Counted from the stretch's first letter, positions 14,150-22,412 are shown. The stretch: 40,669 nt of DNA from CAYQDR01 sp964416315 (GCA_964416315.1 CAYQDR010000030.1:1-40669), one strand, 5' to 3'. Translations and numbers: made by a program. Notes: generated by a model not told the origin, from the letters alone.

Positions 14150-15376
14150 GTGAGCGACGAAGACCGCGACGCCGTCCGGCGGGTCCAAGCGGGCGAGACC
14201 GAGGCGTTCGAGGTGCTCGTCGAGAAGTACAAGCGCAAGACGTTCCGGCTCGCCTATCAGGTGCTCCGAGACCAGGAGGAGGCGCTGGACGTCTCGCAGG
14301 AGGCGTTCGTGAAGGCGTTCCGCTCGCTCCCGAAGTTCAAGGGGGAGTCCGCCTTCTACACGTGGCTCTTCCGGATCACGATGAACCTCGCCCTGGATCG
14401 GAGGCGCCAGCGCGTGACGCGGACGAAGGCCCTGGGGGGCGAGGACGTGCCGCCGGAGGAGTGGGAGCGGACGGCGGTGGCGAGCGGGCCGGATCCCGAG
14501 GCGGAGGCCGCCAGCGCCGAGCGGCGGGCGCGCATCGGGCGCGCGCTCCATTCCTTGTCAGAGAACCACCGGGCCATTATCATCTTGAGTGACATCGAGG
14601 GGCTCTCGTACCGGGACATCGCGGAGGTCCTCGCCATCCCGATGGGAACCGTCATGTCGCGCCTGCACAACGCCCGGAAGCGCCTGCGAGAGGCGCTCGG
14701 TTCCGCTTTCCTCGCCCTCCTCCTGGCCATCGTGCTGAGCGGGGCTCTCGGCAGCCCGACGGCCGCCCAGGGCCCGTCCCCCTTCGGGACGCCGCCGCCC
14801 GTGGGCGCGCCGGGGCCCGAGCGCCCGGCGCCGGCGTCGCCGTTCGGGACACCCGCGCCGGCGGGCCCGGTCCAGCAGGTCTGCGTCTACGCGCTGGTCA
14901 TCCTCGCCTCGAACGAGCCGGGTGGCGCCCCGGTCGGGCCTCCGCTCCCGCCCCAGGTCCTGCGCCCGGGCGGGTCGGTCCAGCGCGGCCTCGCCCCTGC
15001 CCCCGGGTCGGAGCCGGAGAGCGCGGCACCCGTGCCGGGGGCGGCGTGCGGGCGTCCGGTGCGGCTCTCCCCGTGGGTGCCACGGCTCCGGGAGGTCTTC
15101 GGGTACACGACCTACGAGCCGATGAGCGCGTTCGAGACGATCATGCCGGTCGGCCTCGCCCAGCGGTTCGCGCTACCCGGGGGGCGGCAGCTCGACATCC
15201 ATCCGCTCGGGATCCGGCCCCCCGTCGTCCGGATCGCGATCAAGATCCTGCGCGGGCCGATCACCGAGATCGCCACCGTCATGGACGTCCCGGCGCGCCG
15301 GCCTGCCCTCATCGGCGGCCCGCCCCACGGCCGCGGCGTCCTCATCATCGCGATCCGTTCCCGCATCGAGCCCTGA
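14150..15376 (+). CDS. ECF sigma factor fused in frame to a membrane/secretion segment and an exported domain
   Basis: 408 residues from GTG at 14150. Residues 1-182 form a complete RpoE-type sigma factor: region 2 at about 10-80 (DVSQEAFVKAFRSLPKF) and region 4 at about 133-180 with the helix-turn-helix LSYRDIAEVLAIPMGTVMSRLHNARKRLR. With no stop, a hydrophobic segment (about 184-202) and AAQ follow, then a Pro/Gly linker and a beta-rich domain (about 265-408) that I cannot assign to a family. Either the sigma factor is membrane-anchored, or a second protein starts inside it: ATG at 14654 gives a good signal peptide. No anti-sigma motif is visible. The barrel gene starts 41 bases later. Confidence 0.75.
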   Translation: MSDEDRDAVRRVQAGETEAFEVLVEKYKRKTFRLAYQVLRDQEEALDVSQEAFVKAFRSLPKFKGESAFYTWLFRITMNLALDRRRQRVTRTKALGGEDVPPEEWERTAVASGPDPEAEAASAERRARIGRALHSLSENHRAIIILSDIEGLSYRDIAEVLAIPMGTVMSRLHNARKRLREALGSAFLALLLAIVLSGALGSPTAAQGPSPFGTPPPVGAPGPERPAPASPFGTPAPAGPVQQVCVYALVILASNEPGGAPVGPPLPPQVLRPGGSVQRGLAPAPGSEPESAAPVPGAACGRPVRLSPWVPRLREVFGYTTYEPMSAFETIMPVGLAQRFALPGGRQLDIHPLGIRPPVVRIAIKILRGPITEIATVMDVPARRPALIGGPPHGRGVLIIAIRSRIEP

Positions 15377-15417
15377 GAGCCAGGGCTCTGACCCCGCGAC
15401 GAAGGAGGCGCCCCCGG

Positions 15418-16200
15418 ATGCGGCCGCTCTGTGCCCTCGCCGTGCTGTGTTGGCTCGCTGCCGCGGCCGTCGCGCCCCGCGAAGCGGCGGCGTACCACGA
15501 GGCGACGATCCACCTCGAGCCGCGTCTCTGGTTCCCGGCGCTGTCGGTCGAGGTCCGGTCGTCACGCGGGGGGCTCACCGGCGACGTCCTGACGGACAGC
15601 GACCTGGCCATCGACGACCCCGTGGTGCCGGGCGCCGCGGTCACGGTCCGGCTCCGCCCGCACTCGCTCCGCCTCGAGGGGCTCAGCGCCTCCGCGGACG
15701 GGGACACGCGGGTCGACCGGACGTTCAACTTCGCCGGCCGGACGTACACCGTCGACACGCGCGTCACGTCGGAGTTCGACGCCCTGATCGTCGCGCTGGA
15801 CTACGGGTACGACCTCTTCCGCACCGAGCCGCTGGCCGCCACCGTCACGCTGGGGGCCCGTATCGTGGACGCCGAGGCGAGGCTGACGGCCCCCGAGCTC
15901 GGGTTCGCGGGGGAGGCGAGCTTCCAGGGCGTGGTGCCCGCCGTCGGGATCCTGCTGGTCGCGCACCCCGTCCCGGTACCGCCGCTCTCCTCGCTCGCGC
16001 TCACGCTCCGCGTCAGCGGGCTCACGATCGGCGACCGGGGCTCCTACTTCGACGTCGACGGCGCCGTCGAGTGGCTGCCGGTCCCCACGCTCGCGCTGCG
16101 GGCGGGCTACCGGTTCGTCCACGGACGCGGGTAAGAAGGCGGCGACCGGGCCGAGTTCGACCTGTCGGGGCCCTACGTCGGCCTGACGTTCGCGTTCTAG
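15418..16200 (+). pseudogene. Outer-membrane beta-barrel protein interrupted by an in-frame TAA near its end
   Basis: The ATG at 15418 follows a GAAGGAGG site. A signal peptide (about 1-25, ending EAAA) precedes amphipathic beta-strands typical of a small barrel. The open frame ends at TAA 16132-16134 (238 residues), but in the same frame it continues without break for 21 more codons to TAG 16198-16200. These encode GGDRAEFDLSGPYVGLTFAF, a perfect last barrel strand with the terminal Phe needed for outer-membrane insertion. The likeliest reading is a nonsense mutation or base-call error in one codon (a Tyr codon would restore it). No specific function can be given. Confidence 0.7.
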
Positions 16201-16205
16201 GTCTT

Positions 16206-16291
16206 CCCCTCTCCCCCGTGGGGGAGAGGGGAGGGTGAGGGGGACGCGCAGCCCTCACCCCAACCCTCTCCCTCCCTCGGGAGGGAGAGGG
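16206..16291. terminator. Compound palindrome between convergent genes, likely bidirectional terminator
   Basis: Two strong hairpins, CCCCTCTCCCCC/GGGGGAGAGGGG (16206-16231, 12-bp stem) and CCCTCTCCCTCCC/GGGAGGGAGAGGG (16264-16291, 13-bp stem), are separated by a third inverted pair, GGGTGAGGG (16233-16241) and CCCTCACCC (16252-16260). It lies between the plus-strand barrel gene and the minus-strand DUF35 gene, so it can terminate both. Related hairpins occur at 26503 and 28136, so it belongs to a dispersed repeat family. Confidence 0.7.
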
Positions 16292-16329
16292 AGCAGATTG
16301 CCCGCGGCGATTCGCGGCGGCGCGGCCGG

Positions 16330-17343
16330 TCAGCTGGCGCCGCGGGCCGCGTCGCGGGCCGTCGAGCGCGGCAGCCGGTCGAGCTTGAAGACCGTGACGA
16401 ACTCGCGGTTGACGCTGATCCAGAGCTTTCCGGCGATGATGGCGTTGGTGAGCGCCTCTTTGAACGTCATCCAGTCGATCAGGAGGCGCGGGTCGTCGGT
16501 GACCATGACCAGGTCGGCCGGGGCCCGGGGCGCGCCCTCGGCCACCGCGAGCCGGCCGTCGTCGATCCGCAGCTCGAAGTCTCCGCCCGCGGTGCGCGCG
16601 TGGATGCGCCGCTTCCAGCCGGCCAGGTTGTGGCGGGCCCGCGGGCTCCGCTCGACCGCGGCGGCCAGGTCGCGCAGCCGCTGCGCGGCCTCGCGGTAGG
16701 CGCCCCGGTAGGCGTCGGTCGGGGCGGCGACCGGCGGCGGCGCCGGGGCCGAGAGGTCCAGCTCGCTCTCGAGCAGGGGGCTCTTCTTCTGCTGGGTCGG
16801 CGGCAGCTCGTGGAGCGGCACCGCGAAGATGTCGGTCGGCTTCCCGACCCGCTCGGTGCGGAACACGACCTTGACCGGCATGCCCTTCTTGAAGACGAAG
16901 GGCGTCAGCACGCCCTTCGTCGTGTAGACGTGGATCGGGAGGGCGGTCTCGGCCCCCTGGAGCACCACCCGACCCCGGCCGAACGGCACCCACGACTGGA
17001 AGAGCGAGTGGGCGAAGTAGGTGACGGGCGGCGTCGAGTTCATCACGCCGACGTCGGGCATCGCCACCCAGTCCATCTCGGCGAAGTCGCAGTCCGGGCA
17101 CATCAGCTCGAACGGCGGGACCCGCACCAACCGGCATTTCGGGCAGCGGACGCCCCAGATCTTCAGCTCGTCGCGGAGGCCCAGGAAGTACCGGGAGAAC
17201 TCGCCCTTGGTGCGCTTGTAGAAGGTGAACATCGCCTCGTTCGACTGGAGGTACCGGACGCCGTCTCGCTCGACGATCTCCGAGGTGACCGGCGGGACCA
17301 TGTGCTCGGGAATGACCTTGCGGGGCTTCTCGTCGCTCGCCAT
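16330..17343 (-). CDS. DUF35 (zinc ribbon/OB-fold) protein with C-terminal SCP2-type lipid-binding domain
   Basis: 337 residues. After an N-terminal helix, a rubredoxin-like zinc ribbon has Cys67, Cys70, Cys82 and Cys85, followed by an OB fold (about 95-185): the DUF35 architecture of proteins that pair with thiolase-fold enzymes. A linker leads to a C-terminal SCP2 sterol-carrier-like domain (about 210-325; ADLVMVTDDPRLLIDW and GKLWISVN). It starts with ATG at 17343, four bases after the thiolase-like gene ends, so the two are cotranscribed and probably form a complex acting on a bulky acyl-CoA such as a sterol or other isoprenoid side chain. The substrate is inference. The DUF35-SCP2 fusion would deliver ligand and partner in one chain. 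Confidence 0.82.
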   Translation of the reverse strand: MASDEKPRKVIPEHMVPPVTSEIVERDGVRYLQSNEAMFTFYKRTKGEFSRYFLGLRDELKIWGVRCPKCRLVRVPPFELMCPDCDFAEMDWVAMPDVGVMNSTPPVTYFAHSLFQSWVPFGRGRVVLQGAETALPIHVYTTKGVLTPFVFKKGMPVKVVFRTERVGKPTDIFAVPLHELPPTQQKKSPLLESELDLSAPAPPPVAAPTDAYRGAYREAAQRLRDLAAAVERSPRARHNLAGWKRRIHARTAGGDFELRIDDGRLAVAEGAPRAPADLVMVTDDPRLLIDWMTFKEALTNAIIAGKLWISVNREFVTVFKLDRLPRSTARDAARGAS

Positions 17344-17347
17344 GGGT

Positions 17348-18550
17348 CTACTCCCTCTCCAGAACGAAGACGACGCCGTACTGGGCGACCGTCGATCCGG
17401 TTCCGTGCACCAGGCCGCGCCGGAAGCCGCGCTCGAGCATCTCCCGGCGCGCGCTCCAGGTGGAGAAGACATTCGAGCCGCCGACGAAGTGGCCGCCGAA
17501 GGTCAGTCCGCCCGAGGGGTTGACCAGGAGCCTCCCGCCCGGCGTCATGATGCCGTCCTCGACCAGGGTGTCGGTGCGGCCGATGGGGACGAAGCCCATC
17601 TCGCCCATCGTGATCTGGAGCTGCTTGACGAAGGCGTCGTGCAGCTCGACGACCTGGATCTCGGCGAGGGGGTCCTTGACGCCGGCCATCTCGTAGGCCT
17701 TGTGGGCGGCGATGTGATCGGACCAGATGCGGCCCATGTACTTGTGGCGCCGGTAGTCCGGCCCGGCCACGCTGTGCTCGTTGCTCGCCCCGGCGCCGGT
17801 GATCCAGATCGGGGGTGTGCCGCTGTTCCGGGCGATCGCCCGGGCCTTCTCTTCGCTGGCGAAGATGACGGCGCCGGCGCCCTCGGTGTAGACGCACATT
17901 TCCAGCAGCTTGAACGGGTAGACCACGTAGCGGGAGCTCATCGCCATCTCGGCGGTGACCACCTCGTCCCGCCGCTGGGCGCAGGGGTTGTTCTTGGCCT
18001 GCTGGCAGAGGATCTCGCTGATGCGCGCCGAGACCTCGGGCTTGAGGTCGTCGGGGTGGTCGTCCATGTAGGCGAGCACGACCTCGGCGTAGCTGTCCGA
18101 CGCCGTCCAGCCCAGCTCCCGCTCGAAGAAGGTGTCGCCCGACCAGCCGATCGTCTTGATGACCTCGGGGGTCTCGGTCATCGACTCGAAGTCGAAGCAG
18201 TCGGTCGCCCGCTCGACGCCGAGGACCAGGACGGTGTCGTAGAGGCCGCTCGCGACCCAGCCGTAGGCGCAGAGCATCGCGTAGGCGCCGGTGGCGCCGC
18301 CGTTGCTGACGCGGATCCCCGGCTTGTTGGCCATCCCGATGATCCCCTGGAGCGGGTGCTCGGGGATGGCCGAGAGCTCGAAGATGTCGTTGTAGATGCC
18401 GAACACGACGGCGTCCACGTCGCGGACGCCGATGGCGGCGTCGCGCAGGCAGTCGCGCACCGCCAGCTGGGAGAGGCCGTAGTAGGTGCGCTCGATCCAG
18501 TGGCCCTTGCAGGGCGTGATCGCGGCGCCGACGATGCCGACCTTGTTCAT
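17348..18550 (-). CDS. Thiolase-fold protein (SCPx/Ltp2-like) lacking the catalytic cysteines
   Basis: 400 residues, full-length thiolase superfamily. Family landmarks are SNGGATGAYAM (82-92), VYTEGAGAVIF, VELHDAF (His304) and NPSGGLTFGGH (His354). In SCPx thiolases the first of these reads NNNCSTGS; here Gly85 replaces the nucleophilic Cys, and the C-terminal catalytic Cys is also absent (VHGTGST). Ordinary Claisen thiolysis is therefore unlikely. Ltp2-type proteins are thiolase-fold retro-aldolases that work with a DUF35 partner in steroid side-chain degradation, and the adjacent DUF35-SCP2 gene makes that the best model. An acetyl-CoA C-acyltransferase annotation would probably be misleading. 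It begins with ATG at 18550 after an AAAGGAGC site. Confidence 0.82.
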   Translation of the reverse strand: MNKVGIVGAAITPCKGHWIERTYYGLSQLAVRDCLRDAAIGVRDVDAVVFGIYNDIFELSAIPEHPLQGIIGMANKPGIRVSNGGATGAYAMLCAYGWVASGLYDTVLVLGVERATDCFDFESMTETPEVIKTIGWSGDTFFERELGWTASDSYAEVVLAYMDDHPDDLKPEVSARISEILCQQAKNNPCAQRRDEVVTAEMAMSSRYVVYPFKLLEMCVYTEGAGAVIFASEEKARAIARNSGTPPIWITGAGASNEHSVAGPDYRRHKYMGRIWSDHIAAHKAYEMAGVKDPLAEIQVVELHDAFVKQLQITMGEMGFVPIGRTDTLVEDGIMTPGGRLLVNPSGGLTFGGHFVGGSNVFSTWSARREMLERGFRRGLVHGTGSTVAQYGVVFVLERE

Positions 18551-19020
18551 CGGGGGCTCCTTTCAGGCGTCGCGACTCAAGCACCCCCGCGCAGGCCGCC
18601 GGGTCCGGCTCTCCGAGCAGGTCAAAGCCAACCCCGGCGAGATCGTTGTGGAGCTCAGGGGGGCTGCCGGGCCGGCCGAGTTGGCCTGAGGTGGCGCGGG
18701 CCGCGTTGGCTGCCCCCCTCGAGCCCGGGCCTCGAGTCTCCCGCCGGGCAGGTCCGCTCCCGCCAGTGCGACCGGCGCCCCGCGAACGAGCACAGCGCCC
18801 TGACGCCTCGCGCGAAACCGTGCTTTGTTCCGACTACGCCCCCCCACGCGGTGAAGCAGCGCCCGGCCGTCGTGGCGCTCGCGGCCGAGCCACCCCCGTG
18901 ACGAGGTGCGGTCGCGGAGTCGTGAGTGGGACTGGTGGGCCGGGCGCGCCGGCCCAGACCCACCGGGTATCGGGACGCCGAGCGTGTCGGTCGCGGGGGC
19001 GGCGTCAGTCCCGGGCCGCC
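18551..19020. other. Intergenic region holding one copy of a 150-bp dispersed repeat
   Basis: I see no convincing gene here. The middle (18692-18841) is a repeat copy, listed separately. The remainder includes the upstream region of the thiolase-like gene and GC-rich sequence with open but low-complexity frames on both strands. Confidence 0.5.
18692..18841 (-). repeat. 150-bp dispersed repeat, copy A (possible IS110 end relic)
   Basis: This is about 96% identical, without gaps, to 25456-25605 in the same orientation (about six substitutions in 150 bases); homology stops sharply at 18841. It contains a near-palindrome, CTCGAGCCCGGGCCTCGAG. The second copy lies directly upstream of an IS110 transposase start on the minus strand, so the repeat is read as minus-strand. 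Copy A has no transposase remnant beside it that I can see. Interpretation as the non-coding end of an IS110 element is inference. Confidence 0.7.
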
Positions 19021-19347
19021 TCACGCGTCCAACACGCGGCTGCACTCGTCGATGATATCCCTCCGCATGGGCCCTTCGACGCGCAGGGCGGCTGTGAACC
19101 GCTCAGCGAGCTTCTCCCGTTGTTCCCGATTGTCCCAGCCCCGGAGGGCCGCTGGGTCCTCGCCCTGAGCTTGCCAGTGATCCGTGGCCTGTGCGGCGCA
19201 AATGGCGGCGAGCCGGTGGATCTTCGCCGCCCGGATGGCCTGCTCCTTGGCGCCGGCGGTCACCACCCAGCCTGTGCCGAAGCCCACGACGGCCGCCACG
19301 ATCACGCCCGATACGAAACCCAAGACGAACGGCTTTGCCTTCTCCAT
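19021..19347 (-). CDS. Small membrane protein downstream of hflC, unknown function
   Basis: 108 residues from ATG at 19347, which has a strong GGAGGGACAGG site; another ATG at 19365 would add six residues. One membrane helix (about 6-28, Gly/Val-rich) follows the basic MEKAKPF start. A charged helical domain with two conserved-looking cysteines (IHRLAAICAAQ and DIIDECSRVL) follows. It lies 15-33 bases downstream of hflC on the same strand, so it is probably cotranscribed with hflKC. The family is not recognised. It may be an accessory of the HflKC complex, but nothing in the sequence proves it. Confidence 0.65.
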   Translation of the reverse strand: MEKAKPFVLGFVSGVIVAAVVGFGTGWVVTAGAKEQAIRAAKIHRLAAICAAQATDHWQAQGEDPAALRGWDNREQREKLAERFTAALRVEGPMRRDIIDECSRVLDA

Positions 19348-19380
19348 CCTGTCCCTCCTCGTCATGGTGGTCTCTCCTTG

Positions 19381-20235
19381 TCACCGGCGGTCCCGAGGCG
19401 ACTCCAGGTAGCGCAGGAGATCCGACCCGGGTCTCAGGATGATCGTGGTCCCCTGGGCGAACACCTGCTCGTAGGTCTCCAGCCGGCGCAGGAAGCCGTA
19501 GAATGCGGGGTCGCGGCCGAAGGCCCGGCCGGTCACCGCCGTCGCCAGCGCGTCACCTTCGCCCCGCAGCCGCTGGCTGTCCGCGTAGGCCTTAGCGAGG
19601 ATGATTTCCCGCTCCTTGTCCGCGCCGGCCCGGATCTCCCGGGCCTTTTCCTCGCCCTCGGCTCGGTAGCGAAGCGCGATCCGGTGGCGCTCGGCCTGCA
19701 TCCGCGCGAAGACGCTGGCCTGGACCTCGGCCGGCAGGTCGGCCCGCTTCACCCGTACGTCCACGACCGCGATGCCGAAGGGCGCGGCCAGCTCGCGCGC
19801 GGCGGCGGTGACCTCCTCCATGATCGCCTCGCGCTTCTCCCGGATGATCTCCTTGAAGTTCTCCTTGGCGATCTCCTGCCGGAGGCGGGCGGTGATGATG
19901 TCGTCCAGGCGGGCCATCGCCCCCCGCTCGTCCCGGACGGTCCGAAAGAACTGGAGCGGGTCCACGATCCGCCAGCGCGAGATGTGGTCGATGGCGAGCC
20001 GCTTCTTGTCCAGGGTCAGGTACTCGCCTCCCGGGGCATCGGTCGCGAGCACGCGCTTGTCGAAGTAGGTGACGGTGTGGATCATCGGCAGCTTCAGATA
20101 GAGGCCCGGGTCCTGGACCGTCCGGATCGGCTCGCCGAAGCGCGTCACGATCGCCTGTCGCCACTCGGGGACGACGTAGACGGTCCCGGAGACGACGAGC
20201 ACCGCCACGAGGATGGCAGGGATCCAGCGCAGCAT
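19381..20235 (-). CDS. hflC: HflC, SPFH-domain membrane protein
   Basis: 284 residues. An N-terminal membrane helix (about 5-22) precedes a periplasmic SPFH/band-7 domain (VPEWRQAIVTRFGEPIRTVQDPGLYLKLP) and a long charged helix (about 175-235) that forms the cage wall. HflC with HflK surrounds the FtsH protease and limits its access to membrane substrates. It begins six bases after hflK. A full stretch AEGEEKAREIRAGADKERE, typical of HflC, is present. FtsH is not in the window. Confidence 0.93.
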   Translation of the reverse strand: MLRWIPAILVAVLVVSGTVYVVPEWRQAIVTRFGEPIRTVQDPGLYLKLPMIHTVTYFDKRVLATDAPGGEYLTLDKKRLAIDHISRWRIVDPLQFFRTVRDERGAMARLDDIITARLRQEIAKENFKEIIREKREAIMEEVTAAARELAAPFGIAVVDVRVKRADLPAEVQASVFARMQAERHRIALRYRAEGEEKAREIRAGADKEREIILAKAYADSQRLRGEGDALATAVTGRAFGRDPAFYGFLRRLETYEQVFAQGTTIILRPGSDLLRYLESPRDRR

Positions 20236-20241
20236 GGCCGG

Positions 20242-21282
20242 TTACCTCCTTCCCGCCGGGGCGTCGGCCGGGGCCTCTGGCTTGGGGGGCGCGGGGACCA
20301 GATCCTTGAGCGGCAGCACCGGCAGCACGCCGCCGCGCTCGCCACCGGTCTCCATGATGAACATCTGGGTCTTGGGCAGAACCCGGTCGACCGTCTCCAG
20401 GTAGAGGCGCTCGCGGGTGACCGCCTCGGCCTTCCGGTATTCCTCCAGCACCTTGAGGAACCGCGCGGCGTCCCCCTCCGCCCGGATCAGGCGCTGCTCC
20501 CGGTAGGCTTCAGCCGTGCGCAGCATCTGGACCGCCTCACCGCGGGCCTTCGGCACGACCTCCTCCTGGTAGCCTTCCGCCTCCTTGATGAGGCGCTCTC
20601 GGTCCTCCCAGGCCCGCACCACGTCGTGGAACGCCTCGCGCACCTCGCGCGGCGGGTCCACGACCAGGAGCCGAGCCTCGGTCACCAGGAGTCCGGTTTC
20701 GTAGAGGTCGAGCAACGCCTGGAGGGTGGTCTTCACCCGGTCCTGCACGTCGACCCGGCCCTCGGTCATGGTGTAGTCGATGGTGTTCTGTCCCACCGCC
20801 GAGCGCAGAGCTACCTCTGCCGAGGCGTGGAGCGCGCGCTCGGGGTTGGCGGCGCGGAAGAGGAACTTCACCGGGTCCCGGACGAGGTACTGCACGAAGA
20901 GCTGGACATCGACGATGTTCTCGTCCCCCGTGAGCATCAGCGACTCGCCGGGAACCGACTGGGCCGAACCGCCGCCCGAGCGGAATCCGATCTCCGCGCG
21001 ACGGACGGTCGCGATGTCGACGACGTAGTGCCGCTGCATCGGGCTCGGGAGACGATACCGGAGCCCCGGCTCCGTCTCGCCCGCTACGCGACCGAACAGG
21101 AGCACGATGCCCCGCTCGCCGGGACCGACCACGTAGAAGCCCGACACCAGCCAGAAGAACAGCACGAGGGCAGCGGCCGCTCCGAGCACCCGCCCCAGCC
21201 CGAGCCGCTCGCCCAGGCGCCGGATCGGCCCGAGCTGCTCCAGGATCTCCGGACCTCCGTGACGTCGAGACCAGTCAGCCAT
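20242..21282 (-). CDS. hflK: HflK, SPFH-domain membrane protein
   Basis: 346 residues. A short charged N-terminus, membrane helix (about 33-51) and SPFH domain (VGPGERGIVLLFGRVAGETEPGLRYRLP) are followed by a long helix with KEAEGYQEEVVPKARGEA and a Pro-rich tail. It partners with HflC, encoded immediately downstream, to form the ring around FtsH. The ATG at 21282 has a GGAAGG site. The N-terminal Gly-rich region of enterobacterial HflK is largely absent. Confidence 0.93.
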   Translation of the reverse strand: MADWSRRHGGPEILEQLGPIRRLGERLGLGRVLGAAAALVLFFWLVSGFYVVGPGERGIVLLFGRVAGETEPGLRYRLPSPMQRHYVVDIATVRRAEIGFRSGGGSAQSVPGESLMLTGDENIVDVQLFVQYLVRDPVKFLFRAANPERALHASAEVALRSAVGQNTIDYTMTEGRVDVQDRVKTTLQALLDLYETGLLVTEARLLVVDPPREVREAFHDVVRAWEDRERLIKEAEGYQEEVVPKARGEAVQMLRTAEAYREQRLIRAEGDAARFLKVLEEYRKAEAVTRERLYLETVDRVLPKTQMFIMETGGERGGVLPVLPLKDLVPAPPKPEAPADAPAGRR

Positions 21283-21693
21283 GTGTCACCTTCCTTCCAC
21301 GGTCAGGGGCCGCCCCGTGTTTGCGGTAGGGGGACCCGCACCGGCGGCTCTCCGCAGGCCGAGCCGCGGCCGGGTGCACCCCCGTCTGGCCCGCACCGAA
21401 CCGTCGGCCAGGACCCCGGATACCGACTGTCGGCGTGATGAGGGTCTTCTTCAGCGCCCTGAGCGATCCGGGCGCGACGACCGAGCGCGTCTCCCTGGCG
21501 TCCTCCCGTGTCCGGGACGCCGGTGCCGGGGGAAAGTCGTCCCCTCGCGTCGGCGTGCCAGTGCGCCGTCGACGGGAGCGCGGCATTCCCCGGGACTCGC
21601 TGGGTAGCGCTCGGCCTCGGCCGAGGGCTTTTAGCCGGGCCCGGACGACCCGGGTCCGCGGCCGGGATCCGGGGGCTCGACTAGGGGCAAAGT
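21283..21693. other. Intergenic region upstream of hflK
   Basis: I see no gene I can support. Open frames here are long only because of high GC and read as Arg/Pro/Gly-rich sequence. The hflK promoter should lie here, but I found no clear -35/-10 pair. Confidence 0.4.
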
Positions 21694-22080
21694 TCAGCGG
21701 ACCGGAGGATCTCGCGACCGGCTCGGGGGCAGGAAACGATCGGGGAGCGGGAGACGAGCGTCACGGAGAGCTGCGAGTTTGTTGCCGGGGGGACGGACGT
21801 CGGGCGCGGCCTCGGGAAGAGCCGCCGGGGTCCACGCATCCCGCACCGTCACGTCCCAGCCGCCCGGATCGGCGGCCACGAGCAGGTGGCGTGCGCGAAC
21901 CATTCCCCGGGCTCGGTCGGCGCTACCCAGCGGAGCGCCCACGACCTCCGAGATCGCCATCAGGTAGGCCAGCGAGCCGAGGACCGCCAGCAGGCAGAGG
22001 CTCCACCACGACGGAGGCCACGACCGGCTCGTGCCGGGATTCGAGAAGGGTCTCGAGGGGATCTTACCGATGCATACCAT
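21694..22080 (-). CDS. Hypothetical single-pass membrane protein (doubtful)
   Basis: 128 residues from ATG at 22080, or longer from upstream starts. A tryptophan-flanked hydrophobic segment (SWWSLCLLAVLGSLAYLMAI) is followed by VVGAPLGSADRARGMVRARHLLVAADPGGWDVTVRDAW and a Pro-rich tail. The mix of residues in the first two-thirds looks more protein-like than the GC-shadow frames around it, but there is no strong ribosome-binding site and I recognise no family. It lies in the divergent gap between hflK and nfeD. Confidence 0.3.
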   Translation of the reverse strand: MVCIGKIPSRPFSNPGTSRSWPPSWWSLCLLAVLGSLAYLMAISEVVGAPLGSADRARGMVRARHLLVAADPGGWDVTVRDAWTPAALPEAAPDVRPPGNKLAALRDARLPLPDRFLPPSRSRDPPVR

Positions 22081-22412
22081 GGTCCGACCCGGCTCCCGCA
22101 TGCAGCGGGCGCCGCCAGCGAGAAGCAGCTTCAAGGGTACCAGCGCCCCGGGACTCACGCAAGCGGTCTCCCGGCGCAGCGCCGACGGACGCACGGCCCG
22201 ATGAGCCAGTCCTCGATCGTACAGGTGTTATGCGTCGTGTCGCGCTGATCGATGGTGACCCGCCTCCGCCCCACCTGAGGCAGGCGTGCCCAGCCGACTG
22301 CCCGCCGAGCTGGGCAAGCCTTGCGCTGGCACGTTACACTTACACTGACACTGGGTGCGCCAATTGCACCACGCCCACTGAGCCGCCACCGACGCACCAA
22401 GCCGGAGGGCGC

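Noticed and set aside
18646..21438. A very long plus-strand open frame (about 930 codons) across the thiolase upstream region and hflC/hflK
   Set aside because: It is the antisense shadow of two clear SPFH genes plus the repeat region. Its composition (Arg, His, Asp and Leu runs) is typical of GC-driven antisense frames.
22335..22352. Three tandem hexamers (TACACT, TACACT, GACACT) upstream of nfeD as a promoter or operator
   Set aside because: Spacing does not fit a -35/-10 pair and no matching regulator site is known to me; too short to claim.
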